A stretch of 32,064 nt of DNA from Bacilli bacterium (GTDB taxonomy: Bacteria; Bacillota_I; Bacilli_A; RF39; UBA660), in the NCBI GenBank assembly GCA_017472015.1, contig JAFURC010000015.1, forward strand, positions 1 to 32,064, read 5' to 3'. Both the position numbers and the translations under genes were made by a program. Shown here in pieces: positions 6,898 through 14,540 of this stretch (the stretch's first letter is position 1; each line of letters opens with the position of its first letter). A model generated the notes under the pieces. It worked only from the letters and a program-made list of their open reading frames with translations, ran no database searches and was not told where the DNA came from.

Positions 6898-8343
6898 ATG
6901 AATTGTAGAACTATTTATGATTATTTTAAAGATTATTCTGAAAAAGAAATTGATGAGGTGATAGAATTATTACCAATTAAGGCTAAGCAAATTTTAAAAC
7001 AAAAATATGGAAATGATTTAAAAAATACAAAAAGGATTAACAAATTAAGCAAAGATGATACTAGTTATTTTGGTTATTATATATTATATACTATTCGAAA
7101 AAAATTACATGAAAAACGTTATGGTAAAAAAAATAAAAATATTTATGATTATTTCAAAGAATATTCTACAGATGAAGTTGATGAAGCAATAAAATTATTA
7201 ACTCCAAGAGCTAAAAAAGTTTTGGAATTAAAATATGGTGACAATTTAAGAAATCCTCTTAAAATTAACAAATTGAATGAAAAAGATGCCTCTTATTTTT
7301 CTTCTACGGTTCTATTTAATATAAGAAAAAAATTAAAATTAATTCGAAATGGTGAAGATATCAAAAAAATATATGATTATTTCAAAGAATATTCTATGGA
7401 AGAAGTAGATGAAGTAATTAAAACTTTATCATATCGAGCAAGATCTGTCTTAATTTTAAAATATGGTGATAATTTTAAAAATCCAATTAAAAATAATTTA
7501 AGTGAAAAAGATAAAGTTTATTTTCAAGATTATATACTTAAAACTATTAGAAGTCGTTTAAAGTTGAAAAAAATGGGAATAGTATTTAAGATAAAAAATG
7601 ATACAATATATGATTATTTTAAAGAATATTCCATGGAAGAAGTAGATAGAGTATTAGAAAATTTATCTTCCAGGGGTAAAGAAGTTTTATTTGCGAAATA
7701 TGGTGATAATTTAAAAAATCCTCAAGATAATTTTAAGTTATCAAATCGTGATTCTAGTTATTTTAAAAGTTTTTTACTATTAAAAATAGAAAGACAATTA
7801 AAATTAAATCGTCAAGGAATTAAATCAAATAAAATAAAAACAATATATGACTATTTTAATGATTATTCTAAAGAGGAAGTAGATGAAGCAATTAAATTAT
7901 TAACTTCAAAAGCAAAGAAAGTTTTAGAAGTTAAATATGGTAGTGATTTAAAAAATCCTATAACTGAAGATCAATTAACTGAAAAAGAAACAAAATATTT
8001 TTATGGTGATTTATTACCGACAATTAGAAAAAAATTAAAGAAAGTTCGAGAAATAAATGAAAATAATTCAAAGAATGATTTAAAAACTAATTTAATAAAA
8101 GAAGACTATAAAAAATTAATAAATATTTTAAAACAGTTTATTTTAAATAAATTATTAACTATTTTTACTTATGAAGAAAGTATAGTTATAATATTAAAAT
8201 TAATATTAAATTATGATATTAAAATAATTTCCAATTTATTAAATGTAAGCGAAGAAGAAATATTAAATATTACAAAGAAATTCTTAACTTATTATAAGTA
8301 TACAATAATCAAAGATATTACTTTGGAAAATAAAATTAAGTAA
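6898..8343 (+). CDS. Protein with five sigma-region-4-like tandem repeats
   Basis: A 481-aa protein not matching a family I can name. Five repeats start at residues 6, 82, 158, 237 and 316 (periods 76-79), each opening IYDYFK-EYS and containing EEVDEAIK-L, a stretch like RAKKVLELKYGDNLKNP, then SYF and a closing IRKKLK. The middle resembles the entry to sigma-70 region 4 (L-x2-RE-x2-VL-x-LRYG). The expected helix-turn-helix is replaced by a more variable segment, yet the basic last helix is kept. The C-terminal ~85 residues (from about 395) look like a clearer HTH (SNLLNVSEEEILNITKKFL). No region 2 is present, so it is not a normal sigma factor. Start: GTGGGGA SD before 6898. It may be a multivalent DNA or RNA-polymerase binder; that is inference. 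Confidence 0.8.
   Translation: MNCRTIYDYFKDYSEKEIDEVIELLPIKAKQILKQKYGNDLKNTKRINKLSKDDTSYFGYYILYTIRKKLHEKRYGKKNKNIYDYFKEYSTDEVDEAIKLLTPRAKKVLELKYGDNLRNPLKINKLNEKDASYFSSTVLFNIRKKLKLIRNGEDIKKIYDYFKEYSMEEVDEVIKTLSYRARSVLILKYGDNFKNPIKNNLSEKDKVYFQDYILKTIRSRLKLKKMGIVFKIKNDTIYDYFKEYSMEEVDRVLENLSSRGKEVLFAKYGDNLKNPQDNFKLSNRDSSYFKSFLLLKIERQLKLNRQGIKSNKIKTIYDYFNDYSKEEVDEAIKLLTSKAKKVLEVKYGSDLKNPITEDQLTEKETKYFYGDLLPTIRKKLKKVREINENNSKNDLKTNLIKEDYKKLINILKQFILNKLLTIFTYEESIVIILKLILNYDIKIISNLLNVSEEEILNITKKFLTYYKYTIIKDITLENKIK
6913..8070 (+). repeat. Five in-frame tandem repeats, ~228-237 bp each
   Basis: Units begin at 6913, 7141, 7369, 7606 and 7843. They are recognisable at both DNA and protein level but diverged, so this is an old internal amplification rather than a recent slippage. 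Confidence 0.85.
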
Positions 8344-8526
8344 AAGTAAAAAAAGAGAGTATTTTATAATATGTATAAAAGCAATAAATTTGAAGTTTAG
8401 ATAATAAACTAAGGGTTAAGAATTTATAAAAAATATTTAAATATGTCATTAAGAAATATAAGTATAAATTATATTTTTTTTTGAATAAATAATATTTTTT
8501 TCAATATAATGAATTGGGAGGACTAT

Positions 8527-9051
8527 ATGGTCAATAAACAAGGATTATGGTTTTTAACTTTAACTAGTTTAGCACTTGTTTTAAGTGTTTATTATATTAC
8601 AATGCCTAATGAATTATTACTAACTAATAATACTAGTTATTTAGATAAGGAAACAAATGAAGAAGTGGTATCAAGTGATGGTGTAGGTGATACTATAATA
8701 ACTGAAAGTGAATTAATAACTAGCATGCGGGTGGAACTTGAGCAAGAAAGATTATTACTTTTAGATGAACTTCAAGATAAACTTACTAATAGTAATTTAA
8801 CTGTTGATGAGAAAAATGAAGTGTATGAAGACTTGAGGTATATTTCAGAAATTAGTACAAGGGAAGAAACTCTTGAAAGAAAAATCAAGGATGAATTTAA
8901 ACTTGATAGTTTTATAAAAATATCAGATGATGTTGTTGATGTGGTTATAAGTAGCACTAATCATGATAAAAGTTTAGCAGTTAATATTATGAAAAGTTTA
9001 CAAGAAGAATTTGAGACAAAAATGTATATATCGGTTTCTTTTAAAGAATAA
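8527..9051 (+). CDS. spoIIIAH: SpoIIIAH-like sporulation channel protein
   Basis: The protein (174 aa) starts VNKQGLWFLTLTSLALVLSVYYI, closely matching the N-terminal membrane anchor of SpoIIIAH. A linker, a helical segment (about 60-105) and a C-terminal ring-building-motif fold related to YscJ/FliF follow. In B. subtilis it sits in the mother-cell membrane and binds forespore SpoIIQ, making the channel that keeps the forespore active. The start at 8527 is chosen because GGGAGGA (8516-8522) lies 4 nt upstream; an ATG at 8509 lies before that SD and overlaps a TATAAT. It is shorter than the B. subtilis protein (218 aa), mainly in the linker. The other spoIIIA genes are not next to it, which is unusual. 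Confidence 0.88.
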   Translation: MVNKQGLWFLTLTSLALVLSVYYITMPNELLLTNNTSYLDKETNEEVVSSDGVGDTIITESELITSMRVELEQERLLLLDELQDKLTNSNLTVDEKNEVYEDLRYISEISTREETLERKIKDEFKLDSFIKISDDVVDVVISSTNHDKSLAVNIMKSLQEEFETKMYISVSFKE

Positions 9052-9054
9052 ATA

Positions 9055-9081
9055 ACAAGAATTAATTCCTTGCATATACTA
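9055..9081 (+). promoter_or_regulatory. Possible sigma-K promoter of gerE
   Basis: CATATACTA (9073-9081) fits the sigma-K -10 pattern CATA-n3-TA, and ACAA (9055-9058) could serve as the -35, with spacing slightly short. gerE is sigma-K dependent in B. subtilis and sigK is in this window, which supports the reading, but the match is short. Confidence 0.4.
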
Positions 9082-9104
9082 CTATTGAATTAGGAAGAGG
9101 AATT

Positions 9105-9308
9105 ATGAAAAATATACTAACGACTAGAGAAAAAGAGGTATTTACATTATTAATTCAAAATAAAACGACTAAAGAAATTGCTAAAATTTTGAGTATTTCT
9201 GAAAAAACAGTTCGTAATCATATTTCAAATGCTATGCAAAAATTAGGAGTTAAAGGAAGAGCAGCAGCCGTAATTGAACTTTTAAAATTAAATGAAATAT
9301 CACTTTAA
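9105..9308 (+). CDS. gerE: GerE, late sporulation regulator (LuxR-type HTH)
   Basis: A stand-alone 67-aa LuxR/FixJ-type helix-turn-helix protein, near the 74 aa of B. subtilis GerE. TTREKEVF opens the domain, then KTTKEIAKILSISEKTVRNH and a second helix block ISNAMQKLGVKGRAAAV, nearly identical to GerE. It binds DNA as a dimer and tunes the last wave of sigma-K-dependent coat genes in the mother cell. An AGGAAGAGG SD precedes the ATG. It lies 53 bases after spoIIIAH and is closed by its own terminator. Confidence 0.95.
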   Translation: MKNILTTREKEVFTLLIQNKTTKEIAKILSISEKTVRNHISNAMQKLGVKGRAAAVIELLKLNEISL

Positions 9309-9332
9309 ACGTACTAAAAAAGTACGTTTTTT
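9307..9332 (+). terminator. Terminator of gerE
   Basis: AAACGTACT (9307-9315) pairs perfectly with AGTACGTTT (9321-9329) around an A5 loop, followed by further T. It overlaps the gerE stop codon. Confidence 0.85.
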
Positions 9333-9354
9333 CATATTCTTAATTAGGTGGAAT

Positions 9355-10269
9355 ATGTTAAGAAAAAAAGCGCTTAATCGAATTTATTTAACAACTCTTG
9401 TTTTGTTTATCATGTTAATATCTTTTACATTTGACTATTTAAGTGAAGAAAAAAATACTAAATTACAAGAAATAGAATATGTTGCTAATTTAAATACAAC
9501 TCATATCTATTTATTAAATGAAGATAATTATTTAGTCAAGGTTGATATTTTATTAAATAAAAAAGATGTAGTAGAAACAGCCAGAGAAATATTAAATAAT
9601 TTATCAGTTAATAATAAAAAATATAATAATTTAAAAGGAATAATACCTAGTAATACTAAAATAAATGATATTAAATATGAAAATAATATAATTACAGTTG
9701 ATTTTTCAAGTGATTTACTTAAAGTAAATAGTTATTTAGAAGAAAAAGTAATTGAAAGTATAGTTTATAGTTTACTTGAAATTGAAGGTGTTAGGAATGT
9801 TATTATTAAAATTAATGGCGAAAATTTAGAAACATTAGAAAAAAGTAATAAAAAATTACCAATTCTTTTAAATGAAACATTTGGTATTAACAAAACTTAT
9901 GATATAAAAAGTTTAAAAGATACAAAAAAAGTAGTTTTATATTATGTTTTTAATAATGAAGATAATGATTACTTTGTACCAGTTACTAAATATTTAAATA
10001 GCAAGGATGATAAAGTTAAAATAATAATTGATTCTCTTCAAGGTAATTATTTTTCAAATACTAATTTAAGTAGTTATTTAAATAAGAAGACAAATATTAA
10101 TTTTACATTAGATGAAGATATTTTAACTTTTACATTTGAAAGTTTAAACGAAGAAAACTTAGAAAGTGTTACTTATTCACTTGCAAGTAGTGTCTTTGAT
10201 TCTATGGATGTTACTAAAGTAATATTTGAAGTTGATAATAAAATAGTTGATGTAAGAACTAAGAGTTAG
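9355..10269 (+). CDS. gerM: GerM-like protein, two GerMN domains
   Basis: GerM is needed for normal spore cortex and germination in B. subtilis. This 304-aa protein has an N-terminal membrane anchor (about 9-29) and two copies of the GerMN domain, roughly 40-160 and 195-300; each has an opening strand like HIYLLNEDNYLV or VVLYYVFNNEDNDYFVPV and a TVDFSSD/TFTFES strand. Unlike B. subtilis GerM no lipobox Cys is seen, so it is probably anchored by the N-terminal helix. An in-frame ATG at 9292 lies inside gerE and before the gerE terminator; 9355 has AGGTGG close upstream (3 nt) and is preferred. Its end overlaps the convergent radical SAM gene by 4 bases. Confidence 0.85.
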   Translation: MLRKKALNRIYLTTLVLFIMLISFTFDYLSEEKNTKLQEIEYVANLNTTHIYLLNEDNYLVKVDILLNKKDVVETAREILNNLSVNNKKYNNLKGIIPSNTKINDIKYENNIITVDFSSDLLKVNSYLEEKVIESIVYSLLEIEGVRNVIIKINGENLETLEKSNKKLPILLNETFGINKTYDIKSLKDTKKVVLYYVFNNEDNDYFVPVTKYLNSKDDKVKIIIDSLQGNYFSNTNLSSYLNKKTNINFTLDEDILTFTFESLNEENLESVTYSLASSVFDSMDVTKVIFEVDNKIVDVRTKS

Positions 10270-11159
10270 ACTCCTTCTAAATTGAAATCAGGAATATATT
10301 TAGTATTACTAGTATCATCTAATTGACAAAAACAATTTTTTAGTCCTAAATTGATTGCATATTCTATTACTTCATCATAATCTTTATTTTTTACTTTTTG
10401 ATTTAATTCTTTGTATTTTAAATTATCAATAACTGTATATTGATTCATGATACTAAGATAAATATTATCATGATAAGTACTATATAAATAATCTAGTACT
10501 TTTTTAGTGTCTTCTTTTAAAGTAGGAAGCATCAGGTGTCTTACAATTACTCCCTTTTTTATATTACCATTAGAATCAAATTTACAAATTCCTACTTGTC
10601 TATACATTTCTTCGATATTTTTAGTTGCTACTAGAAAGTAATTAGGGGATTTTGAATATTTAATAGCATAAGTATCATTAAAATACTTTAAATCTGGCAG
10701 ATAAACATCAATTAAACCATCTAAAAGTTTTAAAGAATTTATATTTTCATAACTTGAAGTATTATAAATAATCGGAATACTAAGTCCTTTACTTTTAGCT
10801 ATTTTTATACTTTCAATTAAACCAATTATGTGTGGAGTAGGGGTTACTAAATTAATGTTAATTGCTCCTTTACTTTCTAGTTCTAACATAATATCAGCTA
10901 GTCTTTCTATTGATATAATCTTACCAAAGTTACCAGTTGAAATCTTTTCATTTTGACAAAAACAACACCCCATATTACAACCTGAAAAGAAAATAGTACC
11001 TGAGCCTTTAGTATTTGATATACAGGGTTCTTCAAAATAAGTTAAACAAGCTTTAGCAATTCTAATTTCATTAGTTTGTTTGCAAAAACCAGTACTTGTA
11101 TATCTATTAACTAAACAATTTCTTTTACATAAATTACATTTTTTAAGTACATCTTTCAT
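10266..11159 (-). CDS. Radical SAM protein, pyruvate formate-lyase-activating-enzyme-like
   Basis: The protein (297 aa from the chosen start) has an N-terminal Cys-rich segment (CNLCKRNC) and the radical SAM motif SGCNMGCCFCQN, where C-x3-C-x2-C binds the 4Fe-4S cluster that cleaves S-adenosylmethionine. TPTPH and DVYLPDLKY follow, typical of the PflA-like subgroup often annotated as PflX. The physiological substrate of this subgroup is not established, and no glycyl-radical partner is in the window. A longer in-frame start (11249) would overlap the upstream gene and its terminator, so the ATG at 11159 next to the Cys motif is preferred; its SD is weak. Confidence 0.85.
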   Translation of the reverse strand: MKDVLKKCNLCKRNCLVNRYTSTGFCKQTNEIRIAKACLTYFEEPCISNTKGSGTIFFSGCNMGCCFCQNEKISTGNFGKIISIERLADIMLELESKGAININLVTPTPHIIGLIESIKIAKSKGLSIPIIYNTSSYENINSLKLLDGLIDVYLPDLKYFNDTYAIKYSKSPNYFLVATKNIEEMYRQVGICKFDSNGNIKKGVIVRHLMLPTLKEDTKKVLDYLYSTYHDNIYLSIMNQYTVIDNLKYKELNQKVKNKDYDEVIEYAINLGLKNCFCQLDDTSNTKYIPDFNLEGV

Positions 11160-11194
11160 ATAAATCACGAATTTATTATACACATTTTTAAAAG

Positions 11195-11219
11195 AAAAAA
11201 CTAGATTATTTTCTAGTTT
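11195..11219 (-). terminator. Terminator of the AAA-ATPase gene (leftward)
   Basis: Perfect 8-bp arms 11198-11205 and 11212-11219; leftward it is followed by T6. It includes the stop codon of the 11206-12870 gene. Confidence 0.8.
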
Positions 11220-12870
11220 CAATTCTAATATCTTTACCTTTAAATACAATTACTATCTTAGTAACATCATATTCACTTAAAGAAGCAGCATAATTTTTAT
11301 CTTCAATTTGTATAAAGGCTTTTTCTAAAGTTTTTTCAAAGTCATTTTCTTCAATAGCCTTAAATTCAATTATATATGCATGGTTACAACTATTATTTTT
11401 AGGTTTTAAAAGTAAATCATATCTACCAAATCCACTTTCACGGTTACTAGTAATATAAAAATTTCTATTCCCAGAATACAAAAGTTCCATTACAAAAGCA
11501 TGATAAAAGTTTTCTCCACTATCATTATTTGGTACATCATAATAACTGAAACTTTTTAAAACAACATCTTTAAAATCACTTTTAAATTTTTCAATACTGT
11601 TTCTAAGTAACAAATTAGAAAAATTATAATTTTCAAATATCTCAGTTGTAAACCATTTTAAACATATTTTTTCTAAATTTTCTTTTATTTCTAAATTAGG
11701 TATTTTTAAAGTAATATTATTAGTTGAATCATTATACTCAATAGGTGTTAAATAACCAGATAACATAAATAAAGTCCAAACAGTATTATCATTTCCTTTT
11801 AAAGTATTTAAATCCATATATAAATCCAAATCAATATTAGTAATAATACCAGTTTCTAGTAATTTGTGATATTCACTCAATAGAATAGAATTATCATTAA
11901 TTCTATAAATTAAATCTTTAAGTAAATCAACACCACCAGTATTTACCCAATAGGTTCTAAAAGAATTTTTAGGATCACTTAAAAAATTTAAAATACTCCA
12001 AGGATTATAAATTTTACTTTCTCCAAATAAATAACCATCATACCATTTTTTTACATCTTCGTACTTTCCACTTAAATTATAATCTTTTAAACTATCTTTA
12101 ACTTCACCTTCTAAAAAACCAAAATAAGTTGAATATTTATAATCACAAACACTATAAACTTTTATATTATTAGCTTCACTAAACATTCCTTCCTTACTAA
12201 CTCTTAAAATTCCTGTGATTATTCCTTTCTTTAAATTTAAATTTCCCTTAAAAGTATTTGTAAATAAATCTTTCATAAAATTTATTACTTCTTTATAAAA
12301 TCCTTTTAAATAACTTTCCATAATAGGTGTATCATATTCATCTAGTAAAACTATCACTTGTTCCTTGTGATAAATACTTAGCATATCAATAAGATTTGAA
12401 ATACATCTTGCTAATTCTATTTCTTGTTTTTTATCTAAACAATTTCTAAAATATTCTTTATCAATTTCTTTAATTAAAGGACTATCAAGTAAATAAGTAT
12501 ATTTACTATATAACTTAGAAATAATTGTTTTAAAGTTATCAATAAAATCATTATAACTATCTTTTTTACATTCTTTTAAACTTAAACTAACAACTGGATA
12601 TTTATTCATTTCGTTTAAATATCTATCTGAACATTTACTAATATTTAAACCATTGAATAAATCTTTAGAAATATCTTTATATTCTAAATTAAAATAATAA
12701 TCAAGCATAGACATATTTAAACTTTTCCCGAATCTTCTAGGTCTTGGAAACAACAAAGCCTTACTTCCATCATCAATTAATTCTCTAATAAGTAAAGTCT
12801 TATCAATAAATAAATAATCATTTTCTCTTATTTCTTTAAAATCATCTGTACCAATACCAATTGCTTTCAT
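11206..12870 (-). CDS. Predicted AAA-ATPase with C-terminal PD-(D/E)XK nuclease domain
   Basis: This 554-aa protein matches the family common in gut anaerobes that pairs an AAA-ATPase-like domain with a PD-(D/E)XK nuclease-like domain. The N-terminus has the hallmark GTDDFKEIRENDYLFIDKT, then a P-loop-like RPRRFGKSLNMSM (about 43-55) and a Walker B-like VIVLLDEYDTP (about 169-179). The C-terminal part has GRYDLLLKP and AYIIEFKA, the D and ExK elements of the nuclease fold. Function is unproven; such genes are multicopy and suspected to be mobile or defence-related. The start has AAAGGAG. It stands alone, with its own terminator. Confidence 0.9.
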   Translation of the reverse strand: MKAIGIGTDDFKEIRENDYLFIDKTLLIRELIDDGSKALLFPRPRRFGKSLNMSMLDYYFNLEYKDISKDLFNGLNISKCSDRYLNEMNKYPVVSLSLKECKKDSYNDFIDNFKTIISKLYSKYTYLLDSPLIKEIDKEYFRNCLDKKQEIELARCISNLIDMLSIYHKEQVIVLLDEYDTPIMESYLKGFYKEVINFMKDLFTNTFKGNLNLKKGIITGILRVSKEGMFSEANNIKVYSVCDYKYSTYFGFLEGEVKDSLKDYNLSGKYEDVKKWYDGYLFGESKIYNPWSILNFLSDPKNSFRTYWVNTGGVDLLKDLIYRINDNSILLSEYHKLLETGIITNIDLDLYMDLNTLKGNDNTVWTLFMLSGYLTPIEYNDSTNNITLKIPNLEIKENLEKICLKWFTTEIFENYNFSNLLLRNSIEKFKSDFKDVVLKSFSYYDVPNNDSGENFYHAFVMELLYSGNRNFYITSNRESGFGRYDLLLKPKNNSCNHAYIIEFKAIEENDFEKTLEKAFIQIEDKNYAASLSEYDVTKIVIVFKGKDIRIETRK

Positions 12871-12954
12871 TGTATCAACTCCTTTTCTATACTTATTATA
12901 TCTTATTTTTAAATATTTGTATATAAATTGTTTTTCTTGTGTTATTATTTATTT

Positions 12955-13701
12955 ATGAAAATAGTAGTTATAATTATAATATGTTTATTAATATTATTTT
13001 GTTTAAATAGATTAATAATTTTTAAATTAAAAAAAGATATAATATATAAAAAATTAAAAGAATTAAATCGATTTTATTTCTTTTATAATACACCTAAAAA
13101 GATTGTAATAGAAGAATTAGTAAATAGTAAGAAAAGTCTTTTAAAATATAATTTTCAAGAAAAAGTTTTATCTTTAATTAATAATAATCAAGATAATTTA
13201 TTAATTTATATTCAAGATATTTATCATAATAAAAAGTATTTAAAAGAGTATAATAAAGAATATTTAAGTATTTTAAATAGTATGAATTATAATAAAATAA
13301 AAAAATATTATTTAAAGAAATTATTAAATAATATTAAATTAAAACCAAGAATTAGTTTTTCTTTAAAAATTAAAGTTATTTATAAAAATTATAAAGTTTA
13401 TAAAATATATAAATATGATGATTTACTTTTATTAGTTAAGAAGTTAAAAGATGTAAAACTAAGAAAAGAGTTAAAAAGAAAATTTATGAAAATGGAAAGA
13501 AATAAAATGTCTTTAGGACTTCGTTATGATGTTTTAAAAAGAGATAATTTTAAGTGTTGTGTATGTGGTTATGGTTCTTTAGATAATGTTAAACTTCATG
13601 TTGATCATATTATTCCGGTATCTCGTGGTGGTAAAACAAAGTTAGATAATTTACAAACCTTATGCAATAGATGTAATTTAGGAAAAAGTGATAAAGTATA
13701 A
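12955..13701 (+). CDS. Membrane-anchored HNH endonuclease
   Basis: A 248-aa protein with one N-terminal membrane helix (about 3-20), a long Lys/Tyr/Asn-rich middle with no recognised fold (about 21-180) and a C-terminal HNH domain. The HNH shows CCVCG, HVDHIIPVSRGGKTKLDNLQ and LCNRCNLGKS, so the two Cys pairs for structural zinc and the metal-binding His are present. The membrane anchor is unusual for HNH nucleases and suggests action at the envelope, for example on incoming DNA; that is inference. The ATG has no SD; TATTAT (12943-12948) ends 6 nt upstream, so the message may be leaderless. The middle region is extremely AT-rich. Confidence 0.85.
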   Translation: MKIVVIIIICLLILFCLNRLIIFKLKKDIIYKKLKELNRFYFFYNTPKKIVIEELVNSKKSLLKYNFQEKVLSLINNNQDNLLIYIQDIYHNKKYLKEYNKEYLSILNSMNYNKIKKYYLKKLLNNIKLKPRISFSLKIKVIYKNYKVYKIYKYDDLLLLVKKLKDVKLRKELKRKFMKMERNKMSLGLRYDVLKRDNFKCCVCGYGSLDNVKLHVDHIIPVSRGGKTKLDNLQTLCNRCNLGKSDKV

Positions 13702-13725
13702 TGAATTAATGCATATATATGTAAA

Positions 13726-13754
13726 AGTAACATATAATATTATTGTATGTAACT
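13726..13754 (+). repeat. 29-bp imperfect palindrome
   Basis: The segment is close to its own reverse complement, with outer arms AGTAACATA and TATGTAACT. No T run follows on either strand. It lies between the HNH gene and the toxin-antitoxin promoter and could be an operator or an old terminator. Confidence 0.4.
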
Positions 13755-13781
13755 AAAACATTATGTATTGTAGTTATTTTG

Positions 13782-13819
13782 TTGACAATATAATATTTTT
13801 GTGCTACAATTGATATTGT
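13782..13819 (+). promoter_or_regulatory. Promoter and possible operator of toxin-antitoxin module 1
   Basis: TTGACA (13782-13787), 17 bases, TACAAT (13805-13810). An inverted pair ACAATAT (13785-13791) and ATATTGT (13813-13819) brackets the promoter, where a RelB-type antitoxin could bind its own operator. The promoter is clear; the operator is a guess. Confidence 0.7.
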
Positions 13820-13836
13820 GAAAAGAGGTGTTATGT

Positions 13837-14127
13837 ATGGAAAGTTTAACAAGTGCTGTTAATGTTCAAGTTGATATGCAGGATAAAGAAGTTGCAAATG
13901 GTATATTAAAAAAATTAGGTTTAAATATGAGTACATTTGTTAATATGGCAATTAAACAATTAATTTATAATGATGGACTTCCTTTTGAAGCGAAAATTCC
14001 TAGACCCAACAAAGAATTATTAGAATCTCTTCAAGAAGGAGAAATTATTTTACAAGAATTGAAAGAAGGAAAACGAAAAGGTTACTCTAATATGGAGGAC
14101 TTAATTAGTGCTTTAAATGAGGAGTAA
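13837..14127 (+). CDS. RelB/DinJ family antitoxin (module 1)
   Basis: A 96-aa antitoxin. The N-terminal ribbon-helix-helix half has the DinJ/RelB pattern (AVNVQVD, then GLNMSTFVNMAIKQ), which would dimerise and bind the operator. The C-terminal half (about 55-96) is a charged tail that would wrap the toxin. The start at 13837 follows AGAGGTG by 6-7 nt. The toxin gene follows after 3 bases. A close relative lies at 22783 in module 2, sharing LTSA-NVQVD, ILK-LGLNMSTF and the GLPFE and RKGY blocks. Confidence 0.9.
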   Translation: MESLTSAVNVQVDMQDKEVANGILKKLGLNMSTFVNMAIKQLIYNDGLPFEAKIPRPNKELLESLQEGEIILQELKEGKRKGYSNMEDLISALNEE

Positions 14128-14130
14128 TTT

Positions 14131-14418
14131 ATGCGCTATAAGGTTGATTTTACAATTAATTTTAAAAAACAACATAAAAAAATAAAAAAACAAGGGAAAA
14201 ATTTAAAAAAATTATATGAAATTATCAATAAATTGGCAAATGATGAAATACTTGAACAAAAATACAGAGATCATGATTTAATTGATGATAAGAAATTTAA
14301 AGATTGCCGTGAATGTCATATCGAACCAGATTGGTTATTAATATATAAAAAACAAGAAAATGAATTAGTATTATTATTGTTTGCAACAGGAAGTCATAGT
14401 GAATTATTTAATAAATAA
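14131..14418 (+). CDS. YafQ/RelE family toxin (module 1)
   Basis: A 95-aa RelE-superfamily mRNA interferase. The family signature is intact: KYRDHDLIDD, RECHIEPDWLLIY and a terminal LFATGSHSELF, which carry the basic and His residues used for ribosome-dependent mRNA cleavage in YafQ. It would cleave translated mRNA when the antitoxin is degraded. It is coupled to the antitoxin by a 3-base gap, with an SD (GAGGAG) inside the antitoxin's last codons. No truncation is seen, so it should be active. Confidence 0.92.
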   Translation: MRYKVDFTINFKKQHKKIKKQGKNLKKLYEIINKLANDEILEQKYRDHDLIDDKKFKDCRECHIEPDWLLIYKKQENELVLLLFATGSHSELFNK

Positions 14419-14449
14419 ACTATTGCATTAATATATTGCGATAGTTTTT
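14418..14449 (+). terminator. Terminator of toxin-antitoxin module 1
   Basis: AACTATTGC (14418-14426) pairs with GCGATAGTT (14438-14446) with one T·G, followed by T run. Confidence 0.8.
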
Positions 14450-14503
14450 ATTATGTAAAAAATATAAAAAATTAAAAATAGGTGTATTTAATTAAATAAC
14501 ATA

Positions 14504-14512
14504 TGATATAAT
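14504..14512 (+). promoter_or_regulatory. Extended -10 promoter of murC
   Basis: TGATATAAT is an extended -10; the -35 is poor. It lies 28 bases before the murC start. Confidence 0.55.
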
Positions 14513-14540
14513 AGGTGTTAATCAAAAAGGAGTTAGTTTT

